DNA of 64,000 bases from positions 99,913 through 163,912 of the forward strand of contig VUYV01000739.1 of assembly GCA_008711295.1 (NCBI GenBank), read 5' to 3'. Both the position numbers and the translations under genes were made by a program. Under the pieces are notes generated by a model. The model saw nothing but the letters and a program-made list of their open reading frames with translations, was not told the origin of the DNA and searched no databases. Source of the stretch: Anarhynchus alexandrinus (taxonomy: Eukaryota; Chordata; Aves; Charadriiformes; Charadriidae). Below are positions 44,898 through 58,300 of this stretch, in pieces (positions within the stretch are counted from its first letter, which is position 1; each line of letters begins with the position of its first letter).

Positions 44898-47375
44898 CAA
44901 TGCACAGTGCAATGAATTCAGTCTGAACATTAAATTACAGCTTTGGCAACGTAGTAAGAGTTCCCTGGGCTCCCGTATCTGCTTTAATTTGAACTTTCCA
45001 GAAGAGTTTCTCATTGTGGTTTCTACAGCCTTCCCTATTGGCCATGCTCATCACAGCGTGGCCCAGTATATCTAGAGAGGGTTTCAAGGGCCACTGCAAC
45101 TTGGTTGACAGTTCTCATGTTAGCTACCCAACAAAGTAAAATCTCTGGCTCTTTGTTACTAAAAGAGGATGGCAAGTCATTGTAGTGATTTATTCCAGTT
45201 TTTTCTGGCTTTCTCAGTCATCAAAGTCACTCAACACAGGCAAGTTTATGGTGGGCTGTAGTCCTCAGAACAATTTTTTTTATGTGAGACCCTCTGGGGG
45301 GGGAGTTCTGTAATCTTGCTGTGGAGAAGGAGATGAAGAGGTAGTCTCTCTTGAGGGAGGCTTTGCAAATAAATGCAAAATGCCTTTGGTTGCAATCCTT
45401 CCCATTAGTTGTAATAAGTATTAGATGGGGAAGATGCCTCTCTGGATCACCTGGAGCCCATACCTCACTTTGTATCCGTACAGGCCTCTGAGGGCATGCT
45501 CCCTTTGATGCATCATGTTCCCTCTTGCAAACTGGCAAGGGCTGGGAAAACCAACCACTTGTACGTTCTATATACTGCCTAGATTTTAAAACTCACTTTC
45601 AGAACCAGAAGAGAGACACTGCAATTTGGATTTTCAAATGTTCTTTGAATTTTTCTAGCCTGCAGACCACTGAAAACTGTCTCCTGGCTTGTATGTGGTA
45701 AGAATTACGTTCAAAACTCAATGACTATGTGTAAGCAGGGCAGATTCAAATATATATATATATATATGTAAAAACTTGAGCTGCGCCATTACAAAATGGA
45801 ATGATGTACCAGCTAGACATTGCCTATGTGAAAATCTTTCAGGCTGTTTGTTGCTTCTGAAATAAAATTAGTATAAGGCTAATGAATAGAATAGAAAAAA
45901 CAGTCCAGACAAGTTCTCCATTATACTGAAGAAAACCTTTTGCAGGTTTCTCAATGATTTTTTTGTTTTTTTTAATAGAAATCTATGGAGTAGAATAGAA
46001 ATGTTCCAACATGCAAAGCTGTATTGCAAAAAGCTCCCCTTTCCTCATTAAAATGTCATTAATGTTGCTCCAAATTCACCCTAGAAAAAAAAACGTGTCT
46101 GTCTTTGTGTTACTTCACTTGGTGGTTTATTTATCTTAAATAGTGAATTTTAAATTTTTAGTGGATTTCATTTTCTAATTTTTTCATCTCTGAATAGAAC
46201 ATAATTGTCTTTCTCTATTTTTTTTGTGCCTAAAAACAATGTCAATCTGTCCTGGAATAGTCACCTAAAATCTAGTTCAACTCTTTTATGCAGTACTAGA
46301 GGAAAAGTTAGCTTCAAGCTAAATGGGAATAACTTATTCTATCAGATGAAGATAATTCACTTCCTTGACATAGTACCATTTTGTACTCTTAGTCTGACAT
46401 CTCTCTAATTTCCCTTTTCTTCTGCTTTCCCTTCATATCATCTGTCTAATAGAAATTGTAAAGATGCATCAGAATTTTTTTAAAAAACAAACCAACCACC
46501 CCCCTCAAAACTGCAGCTAATAATATCCCCAAATGCTCCTAATAATGGGTAAGTCAGGAGACAGAATTAATCCTTTATGCAAAGACAAGAAGTTCCCATG
46601 CCGAGTGTTAAGTATTATTTCTGTGTCTCTGATGTCACACCACAAACATTTTTTTTTTTTTTGTGCAATCTGTATTATTAACACATTCTTTTATTCACTG
46701 TCGTCTTCCTCCCCCTGCCCCAGCAGTGCGTTAGCTCAGGATTGGCAATGGGGCAGAGGAGAGGTTACTGGCTCATCTGACTCCTGTGGTCTTGTGTTTA
46801 CCAACTGCTGACCTCCTTGGCTTGTGCATAGGGTACCCAGGGTTTTAGGAGTCTCCCAGCCAAGTATTATTAAACTCCTAAAATCAGGGAAAGTTAAAGA
46901 ATCCCACTGGATGTGGATGAGCCCATCCATAGCTTAACAACCACCGATTTACCTTCCTGAAATTCCAACTCTATTAAACCATAACATACAGTGCTATATA
47001 GGACTGTATAGAGTGCTATAAAATATAATTTTAAAAACATCAGAAAAGCCTCTGTATAATGTTGGAGTTTATTGAAACTACTTTGCTTATCAAAATCAAC
47101 ATGCTTTACCAAGAGCAAGGCATTTTGGTATAAACATCATACTTCCTTGAGCCTCTCTTTTCTGTTCCACTCAAGACTATCAATGTTTACACGGAGCAAA
47201 GAAGCCATACCATTTAGTCACAGTAAGTACAGCATGAACTTGTCTGTTAGTTAGCTTCTAGAATGGGAAGGGGTTGCCCCTATTTTCCTCCTTATTCACT
47301 TACTTGAAATAATTTAACTTTTTTTGGAATGCTCAGAGGCAGGAACAGAATCCATGTTTATTGATTCCTAAACAA
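44898..47375. other. Non-coding stretch
   Basis: AT-rich sequence without a recognised gene. It includes a (TA)n run at 45749-45768, homopolymer runs (46650-46661) and a short A/C-rich patch at 46482-46508. Confidence 0.5.
45749..45768. repeat. (TA)n microsatellite
   Basis: About ten AT dinucleotides in a row between 'gattcaaa' and 'gtaaaaac'. Confidence 0.85.
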
Positions 47376-47942
47376 TTCATAGAATCATAGAATGGTTTAG
47401 GTTGGAAAGGACCTTGAAGATCATCGAGTTCCAACCCCCCTGCCATACGCAGGGACACCTCCCACCACACCAGGCTGCCCAAGGCCACCTCCAGCCTGGC
47501 CTTGAACACCTCCAGGGATGGGGCCTCAACAACCTCTCTGGGCAACCTGTGCCAGTGCCTCACCACCCTCACAGTGAAAAACTTCTTCCTAATGTTCAAT
47601 CTAAACCTGCCCTCTTCCAGTTTGAAGCCATTCCCCCTNGTCCATGTCCTTCTTATGTTGGGGACTCCAGAGCTGGATGCAGTACTCCAGGTGGGGTCTC
47701 ACGAGAGTGGAGTAGAGGGGCAGAATCCCCTCCCTCGCCCTGCTGGCCACACTTCTTTTGATGCAGCCCAGGATGTGGTTGGCCTTCTGGGCTGCGATGG
47801 CACATTGCTGGCTCATGTTGAGCTTCTCGTCAATCAGCACACCCAGGTCCTTCTCCCCAGTGGTCCTCTCCAGCCATTCCCTGCCGAGCCTGTATTTGTG
47901 CTTGGGATTGCCCCGACCCAGATGTAAGACCTTGCACTTGGG
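47376..47942 (-). mobile_element. CR1 LINE 3' fragment with an assembly break
   Basis: The copy runs from the terminal repeat through the ORF2 C-terminus. It reaches further 5' than any other young copy here, into the thumb/RT end ([60 protein letters not shown] on the minus strand). At 47639 a single N joins 'attccccct' directly to 'gtccatgtcc'. In the 53.2 kb copy these two strings are 205 bases apart, so a piece encoding about VQRRATRM to GAWSDRTR is absent. The N suggests an unfilled or collapsed assembly gap rather than a true deletion. Left of the gap the frame is intact. Confidence 0.92.
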
Positions 47943-50900
47943 CAGTGAAATTGCAATTCGACAGTGAAATAATGGACCGGAGACACTTCTGTCTCCACAG
48001 TTCCAACCCTTCATTGCAGCCAACCTGAAGGATAGATAAATTTGTACTAATGGACACGTTCTTGTTTTCAAGGCTGAGCAGCCTAAACCACGGCACAGAA
48101 ATGGGTTCTGTCAAGATGGGAGCAGATTGTGTTGGAGGTAGAAGAAAAACCTTGTCGTAACCCTGGCAATTCTTTGTGTGCATACAAACGAGCATGATCT
48201 TCACACAATACGTGCATCTGTCCGCTGTTTTAGCTCAGGCTCATCTCCAGATCGAGATCCCAAGTGGAGCATTATCATAACTTGAGCCATTATTTCCTGG
48301 AGGGTGCACGTTTCACACACTGTCCCGCTGTGGCTGGGAAAGCGAGAGACTTGCGTCACCGCAGAGATTGCGCTGTTATAGAAGTGGTATCCTAAGGGAA
48401 GGCCATGGCAACGCACATCCCTTTTGGGGAAGATGTCTGTGAAAGCCTGGCTGTGACCTAGAAAAGATGCTGATAGGAGGAGTTGTTTACAAGTCTTCAG
48501 TGAATTAGGAATCTGAATACTGGTGAAGTTTTACAGAACTAAATTTACGAGAATACAGCAATGGTGAGGGGTCTTGTGTATCCCTTGACCAGCACCAACT
48601 GGTACTAATGATTCTTGAATAAACAAAACCCTCCAGCACTTATGGCAAGGCAAAGGCTTGATCTCTGGCTTTGTGAGTTCTTACAAGGTCAATAGAGCCA
48701 GAACTTTGCCTGAGAGATCAATAGAAGTCATTGCTACCCAGCAATTGGAGTAAAATATTTTAGCAGAGCACAACTCTAAGAAAACTGGTCTGAGAGAGAG
48801 GAGGAAAGATGCACGCACAGCTTATCAAATCCTCCTACTTAATTTATAAGTTTTTCCCTAAATTTTGAAACCTGGGAAAAGTTCAGGCTCTTCTAGTAAG
48901 CCTGAGTCAAGGCTTCAGTTTGGAATTTAATTGTGCCTCAGACACCTTTCACAGAGGAACTAATTATTCCATAAGTTAGGAAACACTGGCGCATCAAGCT
49001 TTTAATAACTATGCAGTGACATGGTGCAGTAGAGAGTTGTTTTTTGGGTTTTTTTTTAATCATGAATTTTCATTGACCGGGGGGAGGTGGGATTAAGGAT
49101 TTCTCTTATCACAGTGCCTGTATAGCTTTCCCTGCCCCTCAAGATACCATACATCATTCCGTGTTAGTTAAGGGTTTTCCTTCCTTGTATGTTTTTAATT
49201 GGGATTGAATTGTGAAAAGAGGATCAATCTTACCTGAACAAGGACTTCATTACCCTCTTCCATCCATTTAAAGGCAAACTGAAAATAACCTTAGAGCGGC
49301 TCCTGATTTCTCCAGCTATCCTATCCTTGTGGTCATTCTCTATGAAGTTCCAGTCATTAATTCTCTCATCCTTGCCTTTAGGAACAATAATGGGTTGTTT
49401 TGCTTGCAACCAATTCTAGGCCTGTAATTCAGAGAGACCTGTGCCTTAACCCGGTTTGTATGTCCCCAACTCTGTCTCCGTAGCTCATTCCACCACTTAA
49501 CTTTTTCGAGTCTCAAATGTGTCTTGTTAGTGCCCTCTGATGATAATGTGATATGTGGTCTGTGAAACAAGAGAACATTATTCAAAACTTTTCTCAGCTA
49601 AAACTTTCTGCAGATTTAGCAACTGTTGAGCATCTTGTGTGTCACGCCGGTCCTGGGTACAGAAATGCAAATGTCCCTATGCATATTGGTTTGAGACCTA
49701 AAACACAGAGATCCGCTAATACAAAGCAAACAAACAGCTTTCTTGCTTTTTCTTTCTGTTGCTTGAAATGCCTTTTTGGCACAGTGTATACATACTTCTT
49801 TTGGCCACACAGCAATGCAGCTGAAAAAATTGTCACAAAGTTCAACAAAGGGAAAGTGAGAGCCGGGGCTGAGTCATTGCATGTATGAGAGCTGGGAGGA
49901 GGAGGGGGAAGCGTTGGACCGTACTGACAGAGATTCAGAAAATGCTGAGGAATAATCTATCCCAGAGGATGCTGGCAAGCTATCAAGAAACAAAACAAGA
50001 AACAAAATAAACCACGGCTCCACAAAGGGATGGAAACCACCCCCCACAAAGTCAGCCAAGGAACTTTCCATCACAACATGAACATCAGTCCAGCTCTCTC
50101 TAGTTTTCCCAAGATGAGGCAACCACAGCATCGACGCTCTTAGCAGGTTATTTTAAATATTGATCCAGCAGATGTTTAATGCTGAGGTCTTCACGTGAGC
50201 TGGTACGCAGGTGCTGTTCAGTAGATGCTTGGAATGGCCGTGGTGAAATGTTGTGTGTGTTGGGGAGCCGGGTGCCTGGCAAGGGAAGGTGTGATGAGGG
50301 TGACAGTGTGGCAAGTAGGCAGCAACCTCTTGGACAAGGGTCCAGTCCCGCAGCACCTGAACGAGGGCACAGCAGCTCCGGTGAGAATAGCCAGGTCCAG
50401 ACAAGAGTCTGGTGATGAGACAGGTCCAAGGTCAAGTGAAGAAGTCAGGGCAAAGCGATGCCTAGTGGAAAGCCCAGATAAGACTGTGCACAACCCTGCT
50501 TCTCACACCTTCCCTGCTCTTGCAGAACTCCAATTCAAGGTTATACAGCTGTATGGTATCAGAGCAGACTTTGGACGTAAGCAAATGAACCTTTAAAGAA
50601 GGGAAGAGGTTGTAGAAGAGGATTATAGAGGAAGGTGGTTATGGAGACATCTCAAGACATCAGTGTATCTTGTACTCAACAGAAAGAGATACTTTGCAGC
50701 CTTGAGAAATCTGGGACTTTGTCCTGTGACATCCTGCATAAATTTGCAAGACAGCGTGGCTTTTTTGCCTTCTGCTGGCCTTGTAAGTATTCATGCTAGT
50801 GGCAGGTACGTCTTTACATCTATGCATAAAGAGATAGTTGTAGTCACAGCTAATTAGCTCCTTGTCCCAAATGGTTGGACCATCTGAGTGTCTTCAAAAG

Positions 50901-51479
50901 AAGACACAAAGAACCCTCTAGTAGATGCCTATAATACAGTTTTATTTACTGAGCAAATTCTGTTCTTGTCTGCTACTTTTCACACAAACTTTCCATCGCT
51001 TTAGAAAAGAAAATCTTTTCTTATCCACTGGACTATGTATGTTCAAATCGTACACCTGAGAGTCAGGTTCATAAACTTATCGATAACTGTCTCATTTTTA
51101 TGTCCTTTTCAAGTTCATGTGTGCCTTAAAGCACCTGCTAGACTATTCTTGGCTATGTCGGTATATAACTGGTAAAACTGAGCTCCTCTTATCACACCCT
51201 GGACAACCTGGCTGAACAAGCAAAGGAGATATTAGCATTTGGGTCTTTACAGGATTAGAGGGAACTTCATTTAATATTGAAGTTTTATGATAATCGCGTT
51301 CTTCTGGATCACTGCCCGTGAGTCATGTGGAATACTTTGGCCCTAATTATCAGTCATTTTATTTCTTGTTTTTAGTTTACTTAAGGTCACTGGGCAGCTG
51401 GGGTTGGGTTTCCCTTTTCTAATGGATAGATTTTTGATTTAAACAAATCGAGAGCAACATCTTTGCTAAGTACCTCAAT
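47943..51479. other. Non-coding stretch
   Basis: About 3.5 kb without a recognised gene or repeat family. Overlapping open frames at 50148-50596 occur on both strands in a slightly GC-richer patch and show no domain. Confidence 0.5.
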
Positions 51480-51835
51480 CTGTATATTTACTCTTCAGGG
51501 TGTCTTTAACAAAACTAAGTTTTGAAAAAATTCCTCTTTCTAGAGTTTAATGTCCCTCTGCTAGATTGAATGTTCCTTTGATATATTCCCCCACCCCACC
51601 CCAGTGATTTCTCCCTCAAGGACATTGCATTTGATTCTATGGTGGTAACTGTTCATTAGCAGCTCCACTAGAGCTGCTTCTTGAGCTGCGCCAAGCCAGG
51701 CTTGTGTGTTTTCAGGACAAGGGTCAGAACATCCTCTCCCCTGTGTGCTCCAGAACGAGTTGTTCCAAGAAACAATCATCCAAAGGTCAAACTTGCTGAT
51801 ATAAGACAAGTTTAGAAGAGAGCAGTGGAAATCCT
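51480..51835 (-). mobile_element. Ancient CR1 LINE, antisense ORF2 piece
   Basis: On the + strand 'ttaacaaaactaagttttg', 'gaatgttcctttgatatat', 'gattctatggtggtaact', 'gagctgcgccaagccagg' and 'ctccagaacgagttgttccaagaaac' follow the antisense order of the endonuclease-end region of old amniote CR1 (the usual wording being 'attatggtcac', 'cctcttggaccagatcctg', 'agctgctccaagaagcagtc'). The matching part overlaps in element coordinates with the relic at 33.66-33.9 kb, so the two are independent insertions. Strongly decayed. Confidence 0.6.
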
Positions 51836-53200
51836 ACGTTATGATTTTATGAGATTCTGTTGCCCCTTTCATCTCCCAGCGTTTTCTGCTCAGTGGTGTT
51901 CTTAGTAGAGATCAGTGGCAAATAACTCTCATGAAAAGGTACTGTAGTTTTCTGAAAACTGAAATCTGTAGTTTTTGCTGTATGGTTCTGACTACACAAA
52001 ATTATGATAAGATTTCCTGAATCTTCGAAATGTTGCTTATCTCTATAATCCCCATTATCCTTTTGGCTTCCACTGAGGAGTTTCGCAAAGAATAACTACA
52101 GCCGAGCAAATATAGGGGTTCCCTCATTCTCTAGTCAGTAGAGAGAAAGAGAGAAGTTGGTTTTTTTTTCAGTAGGAAACTGCATGGCTAAGATGGAGAG
52201 GGAGACGCTTTTCTAGAGGAAATTCTTTTGGCCACAGCGGTAGTCCAATATTGCCTTGAAGGGATTTGTGCCATTGCAGTGGTCCTTTTCTTTGTTATAG
52301 TCAGACTGTGATTCTTCATATAATGGCCATCCTGCGGGTCTGAAATTTCACAGTGTCTTAAGAGCTCCAAAATATTTTGCTCCAGCCCCTCTGAGATAGC
52401 CATAATGGAATGTCTTTGAGGTCTGGGAGGAAAGGCAAGGATCCGGAATACTGGAGAAGGGCAAGCATGAAAACCTACCTCAAGAAAGAGATAAAAACGA
52501 AAAGGAGGAACTGTCAATTAAGCCATTGTATTTTGAATGCTGCATTAGAAGTTGCAGGTCCTGTTCCTAGGACAAACAGCTCGGTCAGCTGTTTGATACT
52601 GCATATGGCAATTTTCAGGAATATAATGGGCTTATTAGTACGTCCTACCCTACTTCTCAGTTGCATGCTGAGTTGCACATTTGTGGGATGCTTTCTCAGA
52701 TACAGGCCAGTGGATTATTAACTATATTTAACTCCATTACAGTAACTCCCATTATTGCATCTTTTAGATCATGATAAAACATGATCTAGTTGCAAAACAA
52801 AGCCAGAAACTGCAGTTTTTGTAGGAAATTCCAGTTATTTAAGCCAATAGTATGCTGTCCTTAGTTGGTATTTGCATATAGCTTTCTTTTTGTTTTGAAA
52901 GTTTAAACCTTTGAAAGTTTAAACCAAGGCTAGTGGGCAGCCGGTTCAAATTCTGGGGCAACGGAGCTGCATGCTCCCTGCAAGATGACTTATTTAGTGA
53001 GCAGCCAAGTCCACTTCCCAAAAGCTGCACTGAATGCCTGTCTTATAGAGACATCTGAAGTCACCACCAGTTTGAAAACACTTATGCCCCTATCAGCAAT
53101 GCTACTCCTGAAGGAGATGGCATTGTCTCTGGCTTGCTTAAGTTGAGCATCAGAAACTTGGCGCTCCTCTAGTTCCCTGTTGCTCCAGCTCTGAACAGAA
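51836..53200. other. Non-coding stretch
   Basis: No gene is recognised. A perfect 16-base direct repeat 'tttgaaagtttaaacc' occupies 52894-52909 and 52910-52925. Confidence 0.5.
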
Positions 53201-53710
53201 TTCATAGAATCATAGAATGGTTTAGGTTTGAAAGGACCTTGAAGATCATCGAGTTCCAACCCCCCTGCCATAGGCAGGGACACCTCCCACCAGACCAGGT
53301 TGCCCAAGGCCACCTCCAGCCTGGTCTTGAACACCTCCAGGGATGGGGCCTCAACAACCTCTCTGGGCAACCTGTTCCAGTGCCTCACCACCCTCACAGT
53401 GAAAAACTTCTTCCTAATGTTCAATCTAAACCTGCCCTCTTCCAGTTTGAAGCCATTCCCCCTCGTCCTATCACTCCATGCCCCAGTAAAAAGTCCTTCC
53501 CCAGCTCTCCTGGAGCCCCTTTAGGGACTGGAAGGCCGCAATAAGATCTCCCCGGAGCCTTCTCTTCTCCAGGCTGAACAGCCCCAACTCTTTCAGCCTC
53601 TCCTCATAGGAGAGGTGCTCCAGCCCTTGCTTCATCCTTGTTGCTCTCCTCTGAACACGCTCCAGCAGGTCCATGTCCTTCTTATGTTGGGGACTCCAGA
53701 GCTGGATGCA
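53201..53710 (-). mobile_element. CR1 LINE 3' fragment with frameshift
   Basis: Terminal repeat 'ttcatagaatcatagaatgg', 3' UTR and ORF2 C-terminus on the minus strand back to [21 protein letters not shown] small deletion near 53513-53520 ('cctggagccccttt' against 'cctgtaggccccctttt'-type in sister copies) shifts the frame between SLKG and the GEGLF region, so the coding part is broken into two open frames. Same young subfamily as the other copies. Confidence 0.95.
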
Positions 53711-55219
53711 ATTGTCCAAATTAAACATAGTGGGAAGACAGATCTGGATTTGCTGGCACACTGAGAATTGTTCAGCCCTTCCCTGTGATGTTAAAGGAGC
53801 AGGGAACAACGAAGGAATAGCAGCCCGTGATGTCCTGGTGCCCTGAGAAGTACTTGTGCATCACAAGACCTGGTGAGGTAAAAGGAAAGTTGTTCATAAC
53901 GATCCGCTGAGCAGATGCGCTCCCACCTGAGTACTGGCTGGCAGATCTTGTCACCGTAACATGGACACCACTTGTGTGTTTATTAGCAAGACAAGATCAT
54001 CCTTTAGCACAAACCCTTTGCCATAGGGTCTGTGTTTGGGCTAACAGTCAGCTACATTCTGAGAGCTCTCTTGTCATGACCTTCCCTGCAAATTTTATTC
54101 CATAAGTTATGGTTGCCCAGACTGCAAGCTTCATGTGGTGACTTCTTGAGTCGAGTCTCATTCTTGCTTCTATCCATGCGAGTGAGTGTACTCATGTTCA
54201 CAGGGGCACCGAGGAAGATAATCGTACTTCCGGGGTTTCCAGAACTGCACGTGGCAAGTTCAAAACCTGGGCCCATTTCAGGGTGACTTAGCACCTGCAG
54301 CTCCCCGATGTATGAGTTTGGGGATTTTTGTGGTATTTTGACCTGTACATTGATATATTTGAATGATCCTTTCAATCAACTTTATTAATTTAGTATTTAA
54401 TAGAATTTCCCCACTTGACAGAAACGCCAAATCTTCTCCAGTTTGGGGGAAAGATCACTCTCTGGTACGTAAGCGTTGAATGGTAAAGGGAATAGGTCTG
54501 AGTGTCTAAACAGGAGTAGGATGGAAGACTTTATATTTCTGTGTGAGGCTTTATAGAGGTTGGAAGTGTTTTGGGGGGCAAAAAAAAGTTCAAAGAACCT
54601 TTTTTTTTTTAAAGTAGCAGATATGATACATTTTGTGCTCCATATGAGCTTTCTGAGTTTTACAGTGTTCTCGTAAACCAAAGCTCCTGAGCTCTGTCAT
54701 CCTGGCTGGCAAACAGGGGAAGAGAGGGTAGGAAGCAGTGGGACCTCCTGGCCCTGGAGGCCATGGCCATCTACCCTCTCAGGACCCTGATTCCCTCTTT
54801 GCTAGCTGAGCAATCTTCCAGGCAAATTGTGTCAGAACTAGAAACCTTGGAAACTTAGGACATTGGAAGCAGGAGCTAATGGGCTTTCCATGATCTTATC
54901 TCCATGTCAAGCCTTTTATCTTTAGTTTCAGGGTGATTTGGATTCCCATCTGTGCAGCACAGAGCCTCAGGCAAGCTGGCAGGAGCCTGGGCGTGCTTCC
55001 AGTAGAAGGTAGGTTTCCAGTGCAGTTGGCCTTTTACTACCGCTAAAAGCTTTGGTTTTGATGAATCAGCATTTTCCTATGGAAAAACATTCCTTTGGAG
55101 AATTTCCAGTCAGAACGAAATCTAGCTTCAACATATTGCAAAATCGCTCCAGGATGGGATTTTTTCTGTGTAGCTGTACTTATAAGCAGTGTTACTCTTC
55201 CTTGCTTTCTCTGTATAGT

Positions 55220-55330
55220 TAAAAAAAAAACCAAAAACAAACAAACCCAAACAAACAAAAAAACCCCCAAACCAACAACACAACAAAAAAACCCCAAACC
55301 ACCCCAAAACAACAACCAAACAAAAGCCAA
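55220..55330. repeat. A/C-rich degenerate low-complexity tract, longest
   Basis: More than 100 bases consist of A and C with a single G only at the end (for example 'ccaaaaacaaacaaaccc', 'aaaccaccccaaaacaac'). The complement is G/T-rich with several G3-G5 runs. It follows unique sequence directly and has no fixed unit. Confidence 0.85.
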
Positions 55331-58300
55331 ATGCAATATCATTGCTATAGGTATTTATAGCAAAGATGTTTATTTTTGCCTCTGGAAAGATCACACAGGG
55401 TATAGACATTTAAATATAGTACCTGGAAAGGAGGTGAAATGCTTTCAGATTCCTATGTGGTGAAATGGTGAATTTTGTAGACCTTATTTTGCAGTGGAGC
55501 GGTATCAGAGGTCATGGAAAATAAAAATAGATTAAACAATTCAGTATTTGCTTTGCAATTTCCTTGTAAAACAGACTTAAAGCTAAGCACATGTTAATGA
55601 AAATCATAAATTTGATTAGACATTTGTGAACATATGTTTATATTCAGCTTTGGTTGATTTTGACTTTGTGTTTCTTCTGGCAATCTATCCTGGACAGAAA
55701 CATAGCTCAGGCTAAGTATAACCATAAATCAGTGTATGCGTGAGTAACGTTCAGAGCGATAAATAAAGCCCTTCCCTCGTGTGCCTCTGAGAACACAGTA
55801 GGTGTGAAGCCAGCCATTATCTCGGGCTTACAATCATGGGATGGCAGCTGGACACGTGCCATGCAAAGTCACATCCTTACTTTCCCAAGTTAGCCATTCC
55901 CTTAAAATGAGCATAGCTGTATTAAGTTTGATTGCGTGTGTAACCAGTGTAGTCTTCTCCTCTTTACTGGATTAACAGATTAATGCTGTTGAAACACCCC
56001 TGCTGCTACAGGGTTTGCACAGGGTCTTCTCCAGTCCATGTCAGCTGCCTGCCTAGAGATCGGGTAAGCCGTAGCTAATCCTTTTGCCTTAAGGTGAGGT
56101 AGCAAGTCAAGGGGGATTCAGTGAGCTTTGGCAACTCTTCTTAAGCAGCTGAAGCTGATGGATGAGCTCCATGCACAGCCTCATCTAGGAAGATCCTCTC
56201 TCTGAAAAGAATCGAGAAAAGAAAAATTTATCACTGAAGTTGCGGTTCAGAGACCAACTCTTGCTTCTGCGGGCAAAGGAGGCAATACAACTTCATGCGC
56301 TCCTGTGAAGAGAGGTCCTCAAGTTGAGCCTACGATAGAGATGTCCCTGCAAGAGGCATGGTCTGCAGCTGAGGAGTATGGAATTATGGATGGACTGGAA
56401 CAGAACGGGGGTGAGTTGGTGTATGACTACACAGGCTCTGCCACCCAGAAATGCGGGTTTTCCAATGGCAGCACAGTTAATGGGTGGCTGCAAGACGGCT
56501 AAGTGCGTTTTCTAGAGATGCAAGATTTCATTCCCTCTCCAACCCGTAGTCCCTTGAGACAAAACTTTTGTAGTATGTAAGACTTTATCTCTTCACACAC
56601 TTGAGATAACTTGTTGCTTAATACTGTTTTGTTCCCCCATATCCCTCCTGTTGGGCCCGTCCTGTTGTTTACGCTGTGTGGATGCAGAAGAGGAACACTG
56701 TAGTTAATTGTGGTGGGCTCAGGGATCCATCCAAAAATGAGCAGTAGCAACAGCAAGATAAAATCCCTTTATTTAACATGTGCCAAACAGAGGGAAAAAA
56801 AATTGAAAACTGGAAAAAGGAAAAAAAAGCATTATACCTTTTATGGTTTTTGAGCTGCAGTAGACAATCGCAAACATACCACAGCTACTTGGAATTGTTT
56901 GAAGTAGCTGTTTGCTACACTGTACGTAAACCTGGAAAGAATAAACACAGGGAGCTGGAATTTAATTAGCTTTACTTTAATTGGGACTAAATTGGAGGTA
57001 TTAATTTCCAATCAGAGCTACCCAAAGTCCAAGAATGTTTAGATTCAAAATGAATTAGTCATATCTTTCTTCAACTGGAGGCTCTTCTACTTAAAAGATT
57101 GTGTGTTGAGAGGGCTAAAACTGACTTTGTCCCTATGTAGCTGTCACATAGAATATAATTTAAAGAACTTATTTTCACCACCAAAACCAGTACACAGATT
57201 TCCTGAGACTCAACATTTGTAGCATGGAGCTCATCAAAGAAGCTGACTCGGTTTGATCCGTTCAGTTCTGAGCCTGAAAGCCACCAAGTTGAGTATATGA
57301 CTGTTGAGTGTCTTCTTTAGACCTTGGTTAGGAAGATGACGTTCCACGAGCCATGCTGACAATAAAACCTACTGGCAAACAACCCGCCCAAAGGTGAAAG
57401 ATAAAGCTGTGACTGAAGCCATTGGAGTGAAAGCAGAACATGGGGTCACAAGAAGATGGGGTTTCTCTTCAGGTACATCTGCAGATACTTAGTGTGTCTG
57501 AAAGCGCACCTGCTTAAAGAGGCTGTTCCAAAATGCTGTACCCCTGCACTCTTTAAATACAGATTAAGTACTTTTGCCTTTTTTGGGGGGGCAGAAGGAC
57601 CCCAATATTACTAGAAAATTTCCAGGGATAGGATTGATTTTACACTTTTCCTACATAGAGAAAAGGCTGCTTTTCAGCCTTTTCAGTTGGTTGAAAGCAC
57701 AATTTGAGCTGATGTGTAGAGCGCAAAGTTCTCTCAAAACCTCTGATGTAGGTAAGGTGAACTTGTTACAGGACTAAGGCTTTCCAGTGTGAGACTTTGA
57801 TGGTTGGGAAAATACTGATTCAGCATATCCACAATGGCCTGTGCAATTTGCAGGAGATGCTTTACTAGCCTAGAATGGCTTGAAGCATAGCACAGCTGGA
57901 AGCACACCACTTTTAGCTCTTCTGAAGAGCTAAAAACACTGAAGATTTCTTAAATATCCAATATATCGTCTAGGCAAAATTATATATGTGAATAATTTGT
58001 AACAAATGGATGTCGTCATAACTTTGTATGACTGTAGCTGTTCCTAAAATTAATCCAAGATGCCTAAAGATTTCAAGCCAGGTTCTTTTGATTTTCTGCA
58101 GGCTGTGAATACTGCAGGTACTCCTCTGCTTAGGTCAGTGTGGTTACCCCGCATCCAAAAGGACCCACATTCACACTACGTAAGCAATCAGTCAAATTGC
58201 TTTTCTGCAATAACTTTCAGTAAACTTACATTTTGGTTTTATCCAGTTTAATTGACATTTTGGCTCTTGTTTTGAATGCAGATGGTTTTAGATAGATCTT

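Noticed and set aside
47601..48071. 156-residue minus-strand open frame as a novel gene
   Set aside because: Its core is CR1 ORF2 sequence and it runs across the N at 47639, so the end is an assembly artefact.
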